Positions 24,271 through 32,559 of a stretch of 64,000 bases of DNA are shown here, one piece after another. The stretch covers positions 145,294-209,293 of the forward strand of contig NZ_LMRF01000001.1 of NCBI RefSeq assembly GCF_001424755.1, given 5' to 3'. A model generated the notes under the pieces. The model saw nothing but the letters and a program-made list of their open reading frames with translations. It searched no databases and had not been told where the DNA came from. Numbering within the stretch: position 1 is the first letter of the stretch; every line of letters begins with the position of its first letter. The translations under genes were made by a program, and so were the position numbers. The DNA comes from Marmoricola sp. Leaf446 (lineage in GTDB: Bacteria > Actinomycetota > Actinomycetes > Propionibacteriales > Nocardioidaceae).

Positions 24271-25323
24271 GTGGCGGGGATGGTGAGGGCGGCCGACGAC
24301 GCCCAGCGCAGGTTTCCAGGGCTCGGCTTCCCCCTGGCGGTGGTCTACAAGTACTTCGACGACCAGGGCCCCTACCTGGCGGCGATCATCACCTACTACA
24401 CCTTCGTCGCGGTCTTCCCGCTGCTGCTGCTCGGCACCTCGATCCTGGGCTTCGTGCTGCAGGGGGACCCCGAGCTCCAGCAGGCGGCGCTCGACTCCAC
24501 GCTGCGGCAGTTCCCGATCGTGGGCGACCAGCTCGGTCGACCCGAGGGGCTGCAGGGGTCGGTGGCCGCGGTGGTCACCGGTGGGCTGATCGCGCTGTAC
24601 GGATCGCTCGGTCTCGGCACCGCCATCCAGAACGCGATGAACGTCGCCTGGTCGGTGCCGCGCAACAGCCGTCCCAACCCGTTCCTGCTGCGGCTCAAGA
24701 GCCTGTTCCTGCTGCTGATCGCCGGCGGGGCGGTGCTGGCCGTCACCGGCATCTCGGTCACCGGCCAGAAGCTGCTCTCCGACGCCGGTGTCGGCGGCGG
24801 CCGCACGCTGGTCTCGGTCGCCACGGTGCTGCTGGTCGGCGGCATCCTCACGGTGCTGTTCCGGCTCGCCACCGCCCGCGAGCACCCGTGGTACTACGCC
24901 GCGCCCGGTGGCTTCTTCGTCGCGGTGCTGTGGCAGGGGCTGCAGCTGCTGTCCACGGCGTACGTCAACCGGGTGCTGACCGAGACCTCCTCGATGAACC
25001 AGACCTTCGGCCTGGTCCTCGGCCTGATCGGCCTGATCTTCCTCGCCGCCGTCATCGCCGTCCTCGGCATGGAGCTCAACGTCGTGCTCGTGCGCCACCT
25101 GTGGCCCCGCGCCCTGCTCACCCCGTTCACCGACTCCGTCGAGCTCACCGAGGCCGACCGCAAGGCCTACACCAGCTACGCCCGCGCCCAGCGCCACAAG
25201 GGCTTCGAGCAGGTCAAGGTCTCCTTCGGCGAGCCCCCCAGCGTCCTCGGCTCCGGCTCCGACCACCACGACGACCCCACCCCCGACCCCGAGCGCTCCG
25301 ACCCCGACCCCGGCCGCTCCTAG
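24271..25323 (+). CDS. YihY/BrkB-family membrane protein
   Basis: A 350-residue protein with about six membrane segments. The family core includes YKYFDDQGPYLAAIITYYTFVAVFPLLLL near the start and IYGSLGLG-like turns mid-protein. A later GGFFVAVLWQGLQLL leads to NQTFGLVLGLIGLIFLAAVI. The C-terminal 50 residues are hydrophilic and rich in Asp-Pro. The family was once called ribonuclease BN in error; its function is unclear. GTG 24271, seven bases after TAGCGT, is chosen over ATG 24247 and ATG 24280. Confidence 0.85.
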   Translation: MAGMVRAADDAQRRFPGLGFPLAVVYKYFDDQGPYLAAIITYYTFVAVFPLLLLGTSILGFVLQGDPELQQAALDSTLRQFPIVGDQLGRPEGLQGSVAAVVTGGLIALYGSLGLGTAIQNAMNVAWSVPRNSRPNPFLLRLKSLFLLLIAGGAVLAVTGISVTGQKLLSDAGVGGGRTLVSVATVLLVGGILTVLFRLATAREHPWYYAAPGGFFVAVLWQGLQLLSTAYVNRVLTETSSMNQTFGLVLGLIGLIFLAAVIAVLGMELNVVLVRHLWPRALLTPFTDSVELTEADRKAYTSYARAQRHKGFEQVKVSFGEPPSVLGSGSDHHDDPTPDPERSDPDPGRS

Positions 25324-25339
25324 GCGCCCGCCGGCGCGC

Positions 25340-25422
25340 AGACGCGCGGACACAAGTTCGGTACGGCGTCCGGGTTCGTCCGGGTATGACGGGTCGTCGG
25401 CAGGACTTGTGTCCGCGCGTCT
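25340..25422. repeat. Large inverted repeat between convergent genes
   Basis: AGACGCGCGGACACAAGT (25340-25357) and its exact complement (25405-25422) form an 18-bp perfect stem around 47 bases. The loop contains further short repeats (CCGGGT). It lies between the YihY gene and the convergent LacI-family gene. It could terminate both, or be a dispersed palindromic element. Confidence 0.75.
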
Positions 25423-25440
25423 CCGTGTTCTCGGCCGACC

Positions 25441-26451
25441 TCAGGTGGGGGCGGGGCCCGACGAGGCGCGTACGACGAGCTGGGTGGGCAGCACCCGGAC
25501 GGGGGCGTCGTCGCCGGTGGGGGTGGCGCCGGGGCGGGTGAGCGCGGCGAGGGCCTCGACCGCGCGGGCGCCGGCCTCGGTGGTGCGCTCGGCGAGGGTG
25601 GTCAGCGGGGGGTGGCAGAAGTCGGCGCCGAAGACGTCGTCGAAGCCCACGACGCTGAGCTGCTCCGGCACGCGTACGCCGCGCTCGGCGAGGCGCTGGA
25701 GCACCCCGATCGCCAGCACGTCGTTGTGCGCGACCACCGCGGTCGCCCGGGTGGTGAGCACGGCATCAGCGGCGGCCGGGCCGGAGGCGGTGGTGGGGGT
25801 GTAGGGCCCGAAGCGCGTGGCCTCGAGGCCGTGCTCGTCGGCGGCTGCGCGCAGCCCCGCCCAGCGCCGCGCGCCCGACCACGACTCGGCCGGACCGCCG
25901 AGGAAGACGAAGGAGCGGTGGCCGTGGGAGGCCAGGTGGGCGACGATCTGCCGGGTGCCGGAGGCGAAGTCGGCGACCACGCTGGTCAGCCCCGGCGAGG
26001 CCCGGTTGACCAGCACGATCCGGTTGAGCTCGCTCGCCCGCTGCAGCGCCTCGTCGGGCATCCGGGAGGCGGTCAGCACGAACCCGTCGACGGCCGCGCC
26101 CAGCCGCCTGACCAGGCGTTCCTCGTGCACGGGGTTCTCCTGGGCGTCGCCGATCACGAGGGTCAGCCGGGCCTCCGCGGCGGCGCGCTCGGCGCCCTTG
26201 ACCACCCCCGAGAAGTAGGGGTTGGTGATGTCGGGGACGACCAGCGCGACGGTGTTCGTGCGGCCGGACTCCAGCGCCTGCGCGGTGGGGTTGGGGGAGT
26301 AGCCGAGCCGCTCGGCGACGGCGAGCACGTGCTCGCGCGTGACGTGGTTGACCCGGCCGGGGTTGCTGAACGCGCGCGAGACCGTCGAGGTCGCGACCCC
26401 GGCCGCCTCGGCGACCGAGGTGATGGTGGCGCGACGGCGGGGGGCGGGCAC
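25441..26451 (-). CDS. LacI-family regulator of the quinate/shikimate cluster
   Basis: A 336-residue repressor. The helix-turn-helix is at the N-terminus (ATITSVAEAAGVATSTVSRAF, then NHVTREHVLAVAERLGYSPN with the hinge). A periplasmic-binding-like sensor domain follows (TNTVALVVPDITNPYFSGVV to LSVVGFDDV). It is divergent from the transporter and catabolic genes, with a LacI-type palindrome between. It probably responds to quinate, shikimate or a downstream metabolite. The frame is open upstream; GTG 26451 leaves the operator outside the gene. Confidence 0.88.
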   Translation of the reverse strand: MPAPRRRATITSVAEAAGVATSTVSRAFSNPGRVNHVTREHVLAVAERLGYSPNPTAQALESGRTNTVALVVPDITNPYFSGVVKGAERAAAEARLTLVIGDAQENPVHEERLVRRLGAAVDGFVLTASRMPDEALQRASELNRIVLVNRASPGLTSVVADFASGTRQIVAHLASHGHRSFVFLGGPAESWSGARRWAGLRAAADEHGLEATRFGPYTPTTASGPAAADAVLTTRATAVVAHNDVLAIGVLQRLAERGVRVPEQLSVVGFDDVFGADFCHPPLTTLAERTTEAGARAVEALAALTRPGATPTGDDAPVRVLPTQLVVRASSGPAPT

Positions 26452-26482
26452 AGGGCAATGCTGGCACGCGTCTGGCAAATTT

Positions 26483-26498
26483 TGGCAAACGATTGCCA
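26483..26498. promoter_or_regulatory. LacI-type operator
   Basis: TGGCAAACGATTGCCA is a palindrome (7 of 8 pairs symmetric) with the central CG typical of LacI-family sites. A further TGGCAAA half-site lies about 10 bp to the left. The site is between the LacI-family gene and the divergent transporter gene, about 95 bp before the latter. Confidence 0.75.
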
Positions 26499-26593
26499 TG
26501 TGACGGCGGCCACACCTACGTTCGCCCGGACCGCGAGGAGCGAGGACCTCGGGCCGGGAGACAAGTCGGCGAGACCGACGGAGAGGCACCACC

Positions 26594-27964
26594 ATGAGCA
26601 CCATCGACACCCCCGCCACGGGGCACCACGACGAGTCCCGTCGTACGCCGCGGCGCGCGGCGCTCGCCGCCTGGAGCGGCAGCGCCCTGGAGTACTACGA
26701 CCTGGCGATCTACGGCACCGCCGCCGCCCTGGTCTTCCCCAAGATCTTCTTCCCCGAGGGCAACGACTCGGCCGCGACGATCGCGGCGTTCGCGACCTTC
26801 GGCGTCGCCTACGTCGCCCGGCCGTTCGGGTCCTTCCTGATGGGCCACATCGGCGACCGGCTGGGCCGAAAGACGATCCTGATCGGCACGCTGCTGCTGA
26901 TGGGCGTCTCGACCTTCCTCATCGGCTGCCTCCCGACGTACAGCCAGATCGGGCTGTGGGCCCCGGCCCTGCTGGTGCTGCTGCGGCTGCTCCAGGGCCT
27001 CTCGGCCGCGGGCGAGCAGGCCGGCGCCAACTCGATGTCCTTCGAGCACGCACCCGACGACCGTCGCGGCTTCTTCACCAGCTGGACGCTGAGCGGCACC
27101 CAGGGGGGCCAGGTCCTGGCGCCCGCGATCTTCCTGCCGCTGGCCGCCGTGCTGCCCGAGGACGCGCTGCTCAGCTGGGGCTGGCGGGTGCCGTTCTGGC
27201 TCAGCGCCGTCATCGTCGTGCTGGGCTTCGTGATCCGGGCCCGCCTCGACGAGACGCCCGCCTTCCAGGACGACGTCGCCGACAGCGACGAGCCCAAGCG
27301 CGCGCCGCTCAAGGAGCTCTTCGCCGACCACTCGCCGGCCGTGCTGCGCGTCTTCTTCGCCGCCTTCATCGCCATGGTCAACACGATGTTCCAGGTCTTC
27401 GCGCTCAACTTCGCGACGTCCGAGGACTACGGCATCGGCTTCGACTCCTCCTTCATGCTGTGGCTGGCCATCGTGGCCAACCTGGTCGCCATCGCGGTGA
27501 TCCCGTTCTGGGCGATGCTCTCGGACAAGGTCGGGCGCAAGCCGGTCTTCCTCACCGGGCTGGTCGGCAGCGCGGTGCTGGTCACCGCCTTCCTCGGCGC
27601 GATCCGCGCCGGCGACGAGCCGCTCACCTTCGTGCTCGGCGTGGCCCTGGCCGGCGTCGTCTACTCGATGCCCAACGCGGTGTGGCCCGCCACCTACGCG
27701 GAGTACTTCCCCACCAGCGTGCGGCTGTCCGGCATGGCCATCGGCACCCAGTTCGGCTTCGCGCTGGCCGGGTTCACCCCGACCATCGCCGGCGCCCTGA
27801 TGGGCGGCGAGGCCGACAACTGGTGGCGCGTGGCGGCCTTCGCCGTCGGTGCCTGCGTGATCTCCGCGATCGCGGTGCTCAGCGGCCCGGGCAAGACGCA
27901 CACGGTGCCGACGCACCTGGTCGGCGTGCGTGGGGCCCGCACCCCCTCCGCGGCCACGGCATGA
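26594..27964 (+). CDS. MHS-family (shikimate/metabolite:H+ symporter) transporter
   Basis: A 456-residue MFS carrier with 12 membrane segments. ALEYYDLAIYGTAAALVFPKIFF opens the first segment as in ShiA and ProP relatives. The loop 2-3 motif is GHIGDRLGRKTILIGT and the later repeat is WAMLSDKVGRKPVF. It would import shikimate or quinate for the next two enzymes. GGAGAGG precedes the ATG. Its TGA overlaps the next ATG by four bases. Confidence 0.85.
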   Translation: MSTIDTPATGHHDESRRTPRRAALAAWSGSALEYYDLAIYGTAAALVFPKIFFPEGNDSAATIAAFATFGVAYVARPFGSFLMGHIGDRLGRKTILIGTLLLMGVSTFLIGCLPTYSQIGLWAPALLVLLRLLQGLSAAGEQAGANSMSFEHAPDDRRGFFTSWTLSGTQGGQVLAPAIFLPLAAVLPEDALLSWGWRVPFWLSAVIVVLGFVIRARLDETPAFQDDVADSDEPKRAPLKELFADHSPAVLRVFFAAFIAMVNTMFQVFALNFATSEDYGIGFDSSFMLWLAIVANLVAIAVIPFWAMLSDKVGRKPVFLTGLVGSAVLVTAFLGAIRAGDEPLTFVLGVALAGVVYSMPNAVWPATYAEYFPTSVRLSGMAIGTQFGFALAGFTPTIAGALMGGEADNWWRVAAFAVGACVISAIAVLSGPGKTHTVPTHLVGVRGARTPSAATA

Positions 27965-28821
27965 ACAGCGGCTCGGTCTCGCTCGGCCTCGTCGGCGGCG
28001 GCATCGCCCGCTCGCTCACCCCGGCGATGCAGGAGCGGGAGGGCCGCGAGCAGGGCCTGGCGCTGACCTACCGGCTCGTCGACGCCGAGCGCCCCGGCGG
28101 GCGTGGCTTCGGCGTCGACGACCTCGGCGAGGTGCTGGCCTGGGCCGAGCGGTTCGGGCTCGACGGGCTCAACGTCACCCACCCGTTCAAGCAGGCCGTG
28201 GTGCCGCTGCTCGACGACCTGTCCGAGGCGGCGGCCGACCTCGGTGCGGTCAACACCGTGGTGCTGCGCAACGGCCGGCGGGTCGGCCACAACACCGACA
28301 CCACGGGGTACGCCGCGGCCCTCGCCGCCGGCCTGCCCGACGCGCCCCGGGACCGCGTGGTGCTGGTCGGGGCGGGCGGCGCCGGCGTCGCCGTCGGCTA
28401 CGGCCTGCTCGCCGAAGGGGTGGGCCGGCTCGGCGTCCACGACGTCGACGCGGACCGGGCCCACGCCTGCGCCGTACGGCTCTCGAAGCGGTTCGGCGAC
28501 GACGCCGTGGAGGTCGTCACCGACCTGCCCGGCGCGCTGGCCGCGGCCGACGGGCTGGTCAACGCGACGCCGGTCGGGATGCACGGCCACGACGGCCTGC
28601 CGGTCCCGGCCGAGCTGGTGCGCGAGGGCCTGTGGGTCTCCGACGTCGTCTACTTCCCGCTCGAGACCGAGCTGGTCGCGCTGGCCCGCTCACGCGGGTG
28701 CCGGGTGCTGCCCGGTGGCGCGATGGCCGTGCAGCAGGCCGTCGGCGCGTTCGAGCTGTTCACCGGTCGACCGGCCGACGCGGAGCGGATGCAGCGCCAC
28801 TTCCGGGAGCTGACCGCCTGA
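27961..28821 (+). CDS. Shikimate/quinate dehydrogenase (catabolic AroE-like)
   Basis: A 286-residue AroE-fold NAD(P)-dependent dehydrogenase. Substrate-site motifs are SRSLTPAMQ-like GGIARSLTPAMQ, NVTHPFKQAVVPLLD with the catalytic Lys, and AVNTVV. The cofactor loop is VLVGAGGAGVAVGYGL. NATPVGMHG and AVQQAVGAFELFTG close the fold. Context with a transporter and a dehydroshikimate dehydratase indicates oxidation of shikimate or quinate for catabolism, like QsuD. Biosynthetic aroE use cannot be excluded. Confidence 0.88.
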   Translation: MNSGSVSLGLVGGGIARSLTPAMQEREGREQGLALTYRLVDAERPGGRGFGVDDLGEVLAWAERFGLDGLNVTHPFKQAVVPLLDDLSEAAADLGAVNTVVLRNGRRVGHNTDTTGYAAALAAGLPDAPRDRVVLVGAGGAGVAVGYGLLAEGVGRLGVHDVDADRAHACAVRLSKRFGDDAVEVVTDLPGALAAADGLVNATPVGMHGHDGLPVPAELVREGLWVSDVVYFPLETELVALARSRGCRVLPGGAMAVQQAVGAFELFTGRPADAERMQRHFRELTA

Positions 28822-30647
28822 TGCGCACCGGCGTCGCCACGCTGTCTCTCAGCGGTCGCCTCGTGGACAAGCTCCACGCGGCGGCCGCGGCCGGGTTCGA
28901 CGGGGTCGAGGTCTTCGACAACGACCTCATCGGGTGCCCGCTGTCCCCGACCGAGGTGGCCCGGCTCGCGGCCGACCTCGGCCTGACGATCGACCTCTTC
29001 CAGCCGGTGCGGGACGCCGCCGGCGTCGCCCCGGAGGCCTGGCCCGCCACCCGGCGACGCGTGGTGGCCAAGCTCGACGTCGCCCGGGAGCTCGGCGCGC
29101 CCGTCGTGCTGCTGTGCTCCCACGTCGGCGGCGGCTCGGTCGACGACCCCGACCTGACCGCCTCCCAGCTGGCCGAGCTCGGCGACGAGGCCGCCAGGCG
29201 CGGGCTGGTGCTCGCCTACGAGGCGCTGGCCTGGGGACGCCACGTCAACCGGCTGGCCCACGCCTGGGACGTCGTACGCCGCGCCGACCACCGGAGCGTC
29301 ACCCTGGCGGTCGACACCTTCCACGTGCTGGCCCGGGGCGACGACGCGACCGCGCTCGACGGCGTGCCGGGTGAGCGGATCGGCTTCCTCCAGGTGGCCG
29401 ACGCGCCGCTGAAGCAGATGGACGTCCTGGAGTGGAGCCGCCACTTCCGCTGCTTCCCCGGCCAGGGGATGCTCGACGTCACCGGCGTCGTGGCGGCCAC
29501 CCTGGAGGCGGGCTACCGCGGACCGGTCTCGCTCGAGGTGTTCAGCGACGTGGTCCGCGAGTCCGACCAGGCCGTCACCGCGCGCGACGCCTACCGCTCC
29601 CTGGTCTTCCTGGCCGACGAGCTCGCCGCCCGGCTGACCGGCCCCGCGGCCGCGCTGGTCGAGCCGGCGCCGCCCGCCCCCGAGCGGGTCGGCCTGGCCT
29701 TCCTCGAGGTCGCCGACCCCACCCGCGACCCCGCCCTCGAGGCGCTGCTGCGCGGGCTCGGCTTCGCCCGGGTCGGCCGGCACCGCAGCAAGCCGGTGCA
29801 GTGGTGGCGCCAGGGGGAGGCCCACGTCGTGCTCAACCAGACCCCCGGCACCGATCCGCGGGCCCATGCCGTCGGGCTGGCCACGCCCCGGGTCGACACC
29901 GTCGCCGCCCGGGCCGAGGCGCTGCTGTGGCCCGAGGTCGACCGGACCCGCGGGGCGGGGGAGGCGCTGCTGCCCGGCATCACCACGCCCGGCGAGACCC
30001 ACCTGTTCCTCTCCGCCGACCCCGGCGCCCCCGACCACTGGCAGGACGACTTCGTCCTCGACGACGAGCCCGCCCCCACCGGGCGCTGGACCGGCCTCGA
30101 CCACGTCGGCCTCGCCGTGCCGCCGCGCCGGCTCGACGAGGAGATCGGCTTCCTGCGCACCGTGCTGGGCCTGGAGGCCGCGCCCGTGGAGGAGTTCTGG
30201 GAGCCGCAGGGGCGGCTGCGCAGCCGTGCCCTCGAGCCCCGTCACGGCGGTGCGCGGATCGTCGTCAACGTGGCGGAGGGGGCCGGCTGCGGCGCCGACG
30301 GCCCGGGCACGGGGGTGACCCAGGTGGCCTTCGCCTGCACCGACCTGCTGGCCGAGGTGCGCTCCCTCCGCGAGCGGGGGGTGCGCCTGATGCAGGTGCC
30401 CGACAACTACTACGTCGACCTCGCCGCCCGCACCGACCTGGACCCGGACCGGATCGCCGAGCTGCGCGAGCACCAGGTGCTCCTGGACCGCGCGGGCCCG
30501 GGCGAGCGGGGGAGGGGCGAGCTGCTCCACGTCTACACCGACGTGCTGGCCCCGGGGTTCTACGTCGAGCTGCTGGAGCGTCGGGACGGCTACGCGGGGT
30601 ACGGCAGCGTCAACACCCAGCTCCGGCTCGCCGTCCAGCGGCGGTGA
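28821..30647 (+). CDS. qsuB: 3-dehydroshikimate dehydratase fused to a VOC/HPPD-like domain (QsuB type)
   Basis: A 608-residue two-domain enzyme. Residues 1 to about 275 are a xylose-isomerase-like TIM barrel (AAGFDGVEVFDNDL, LAYEALAWGRHVN, LAVDTFHV, VSLEVFSD), which dehydrates 3-dehydroshikimate to protocatechuate. About residues 290-608 resemble 4-hydroxyphenylpyruvate dioxygenase with two VOC modules (GLDHVGLAVP and FYVELLERRDGYAGYG). The domain order matches corynebacterial QsuB (about 618 residues). Its ATG overlaps the dehydrogenase TGA by one base. Dehydroquinate dehydratase is not in the window. Confidence 0.88.
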   Translation: MRTGVATLSLSGRLVDKLHAAAAAGFDGVEVFDNDLIGCPLSPTEVARLAADLGLTIDLFQPVRDAAGVAPEAWPATRRRVVAKLDVARELGAPVVLLCSHVGGGSVDDPDLTASQLAELGDEAARRGLVLAYEALAWGRHVNRLAHAWDVVRRADHRSVTLAVDTFHVLARGDDATALDGVPGERIGFLQVADAPLKQMDVLEWSRHFRCFPGQGMLDVTGVVAATLEAGYRGPVSLEVFSDVVRESDQAVTARDAYRSLVFLADELAARLTGPAAALVEPAPPAPERVGLAFLEVADPTRDPALEALLRGLGFARVGRHRSKPVQWWRQGEAHVVLNQTPGTDPRAHAVGLATPRVDTVAARAEALLWPEVDRTRGAGEALLPGITTPGETHLFLSADPGAPDHWQDDFVLDDEPAPTGRWTGLDHVGLAVPPRRLDEEIGFLRTVLGLEAAPVEEFWEPQGRLRSRALEPRHGGARIVVNVAEGAGCGADGPGTGVTQVAFACTDLLAEVRSLRERGVRLMQVPDNYYVDLAARTDLDPDRIAELREHQVLLDRAGPGERGRGELLHVYTDVLAPGFYVELLERRDGYAGYGSVNTQLRLAVQRR

Positions 30648-30735
30648 GGGTAGTCATTTCTGGCCATCTTCCGGGCGTTTGGGGGTGTTTGTGCGGTTTT
30701 GTGAGCGGAGTCGACGCACTTTCTGCTCCGGACCG

Positions 30736-30764
30736 TCGATAACACTCGTGCACCGACCTATCCT
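30736..30764 (+). promoter_or_regulatory. Candidate promoter of the B12-sensor operon
   Basis: TCGATA (30736-30741) and TATCCT (30759-30764) are 17 bp apart, and TATCCT ends six bases before the ATG at 30771. The surrounding 120-bp region is the least GC-rich of this part, with T runs near 30660-30710. Confidence 0.5.
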
Positions 30765-30770
30765 CGACCC

Positions 30771-31802
30771 ATGACCGCAACGTGGGAGTCGCCTGCCCTC
30801 GGCGGCATCCCCCTCGACCCGCGCGTCATGGCCGAAGAGGTCGCGGCCGACCTGGGTCTGCTCTCCGGCTCGGTGATCGAGGTCGTGCGGCTCCACCTCG
30901 AGGCGCTCGACAGCGCGCTCTCGCTGGGCGTCCCCGAGCTGCTGGCCGACCAGCTGCGGTGGCAGGCGGTGCGGCTGGAGAGCGCCGGCGCCCCGTTCGG
31001 CCCCGAGGACGTCGACAAGGCGGTCCGCGAGGCGCTCGGTCCGCACCTGACCCCGCGTCAGCTCGCGCAGGTCGAGGAGCTGCAGAACAGCGCGGCCGTG
31101 CTCGGTGCGAGCGGCGCCCACGCCGACTCGCTCGTCGCCCTGCCCGAGGGGCCGGCCCACGACTACCTCGCGGCGGCGCTGGCCGGTCACCGCGACGACG
31201 CCATCGCCGTGGTGCGCGAGGCGATGCTCTCCGACGTCAGCGTCGCCGACATCATGCTCGGCATCCTGCAGCCCGCCCAGGTCGAGCTCGGCCGGCTGTG
31301 GGAGGCCGGGGAGATCTCGATCGCCCACGAGCACTACACCACCGCCATCACCCAGCTCGCCCTGTCGCTGCTCTACCCCCGGCTGCTGCTCAACCGCACC
31401 CTGCTGGGCCGCAGCATCGTGGCGACCAGCGTCGGCTCGGAGGCCCACGAGGTGGGCATCCGGATGATCTCCGACCTCATGGAGCAGGCCGGCTGGCGCA
31501 CCGCCTACCTCGGCGCCGACGTCCCGCACGCCGACGTCATCGAGCGGGTCGCCCAGCACCGCGCCGACGTGCTCGCCGTCTCGGCGACCATGGCCGGTCA
31601 CATCCGCGGCGTCCGCGAGCTCATCACGATGCTCCGCGCCGACCCGCGCTGCGCCGGCGTCCGGGTCCTGGTGGGCGGTCGCCCCTTCACCATCAACCCA
31701 CAGCTGGCCGACCTGGTCGGTGCCGACGGCTGGGCCCCCGGGGCCTCCGAGGCGCTCGAGATCTGCCGGACGTGGACGGAGGACAGGTCCCGTGCCCGTT
31801 GA
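30771..31802 (+). CDS. Cobalamin-binding protein with CarH-type light-sensor motif, no MerR domain
   Basis: A 343-residue soluble protein. A helical region ends in LWEAGEISIAHEH, a Wx9EH motif (Trp177, Glu187, His188) that caps adenosylcobalamin in CarH/LitR photoreceptors. A B12 Rossmann fold follows: E224-x-H226-x-x-G229, then 41 residues to S271-A-T, then 28 residues to G302-G303. These spacings equal those of the DxHxxG-x41-SxL-x26-28-GG family; His226 would be the lower ligand. The N-terminal 110 residues are helical and show no MerR DNA-binding domain. It overlaps a histidine kinase gene by 11 bp. Confidence 0.85.
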   Translation: MTATWESPALGGIPLDPRVMAEEVAADLGLLSGSVIEVVRLHLEALDSALSLGVPELLADQLRWQAVRLESAGAPFGPEDVDKAVREALGPHLTPRQLAQVEELQNSAAVLGASGAHADSLVALPEGPAHDYLAAALAGHRDDAIAVVREAMLSDVSVADIMLGILQPAQVELGRLWEAGEISIAHEHYTTAITQLALSLLYPRLLLNRTLLGRSIVATSVGSEAHEVGIRMISDLMEQAGWRTAYLGADVPHADVIERVAQHRADVLAVSATMAGHIRGVRELITMLRADPRCAGVRVLVGGRPFTINPQLADLVGADGWAPGASEALEICRTWTEDRSRAR

Positions 31803-32559
31803 GGAGCCCGGCCACGAGCTGCTCCTGAGGGAGCTGGGTCGCATCAACAGCGAGCTGGCCTCCCAGCGACGCCTGAGCGCCATGACGGTGCACGACCTCG
31901 GCAACCCGGCGCAGGTGATCATGGGGCTGAGCGAGCTGCTGCTGGACCACCCCACGCTCGACCCGTTCGTGCGCACCCGCGTGGAGCAGCTGCACCGCTC
32001 CGCGCTGACGATGTCGGCGCTGATCTCCGACCTCAACAACGGCTTCTCGATCGACGACCAGAACCACCTCGACGTGCAGCGCATCGACCTCGTCGAGCTG
32101 GTCACCTCGCTGGTGGAGCGCCAGCGGGTCCTGGCCAACGCCAAGGACATGACGATCCTGCTGCTGGTCGACCAGCCGCGCGACGCCGGCTGCTGGGTCG
32201 ACGGCGACCCGGTCAAGCTCGAGCGCGCGCTGGGCAACCTGCTCGGCAACGCCATCAAGTTCTCCCCGCCGCGCAGCACCGTCTCGGTGGCCCTCGACCG
32301 CGGTCTCGACAACGCCAAGATCGCCGTCCACGACGAGGGCCCCGGCATCAGCCCGCTCGGCCTGCAGCGCATCTTCGAGGTCTTCCACCGCGAGCGCGGC
32401 ACCGACCACGTGCCGGGCCTCGGCCTCGGGCTGTTCATCACCAAGCAGATCGCCGAGAGCCACGGCGGCTCGGTCGACGCCCGCTCCGAGCCCGGCCGCG
32501 GGTCGACCTTCCTGCTCGAGATCCCGCTGGCCGTCGAGGCCTACGCCGACCTTGCCTGA
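31792..32559 (+). CDS. Soluble sensor histidine kinase paired with the B12 protein
   Basis: A 255-residue kinase with no membrane segment and no PAS, GAF or HAMP domain. The dimerisation/phosphoacceptor region has His34 in MTVHDLGNPAQVIMG. The ATPase part has N153 in NLLGNAIKFSP, G1 DEGPGI (181-186) and G2 GLGLGL (209-214). GTG 31792 overlaps the B12-protein gene by 11 bp, so the B12 protein is the natural candidate for its sensory input. No response regulator is adjacent. Confidence 0.88.
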   Translation: MPVEEPGHELLLRELGRINSELASQRRLSAMTVHDLGNPAQVIMGLSELLLDHPTLDPFVRTRVEQLHRSALTMSALISDLNNGFSIDDQNHLDVQRIDLVELVTSLVERQRVLANAKDMTILLLVDQPRDAGCWVDGDPVKLERALGNLLGNAIKFSPPRSTVSVALDRGLDNAKIAVHDEGPGISPLGLQRIFEVFHRERGTDHVPGLGLGLFITKQIAESHGGSVDARSEPGRGSTFLLEIPLAVEAYADLA

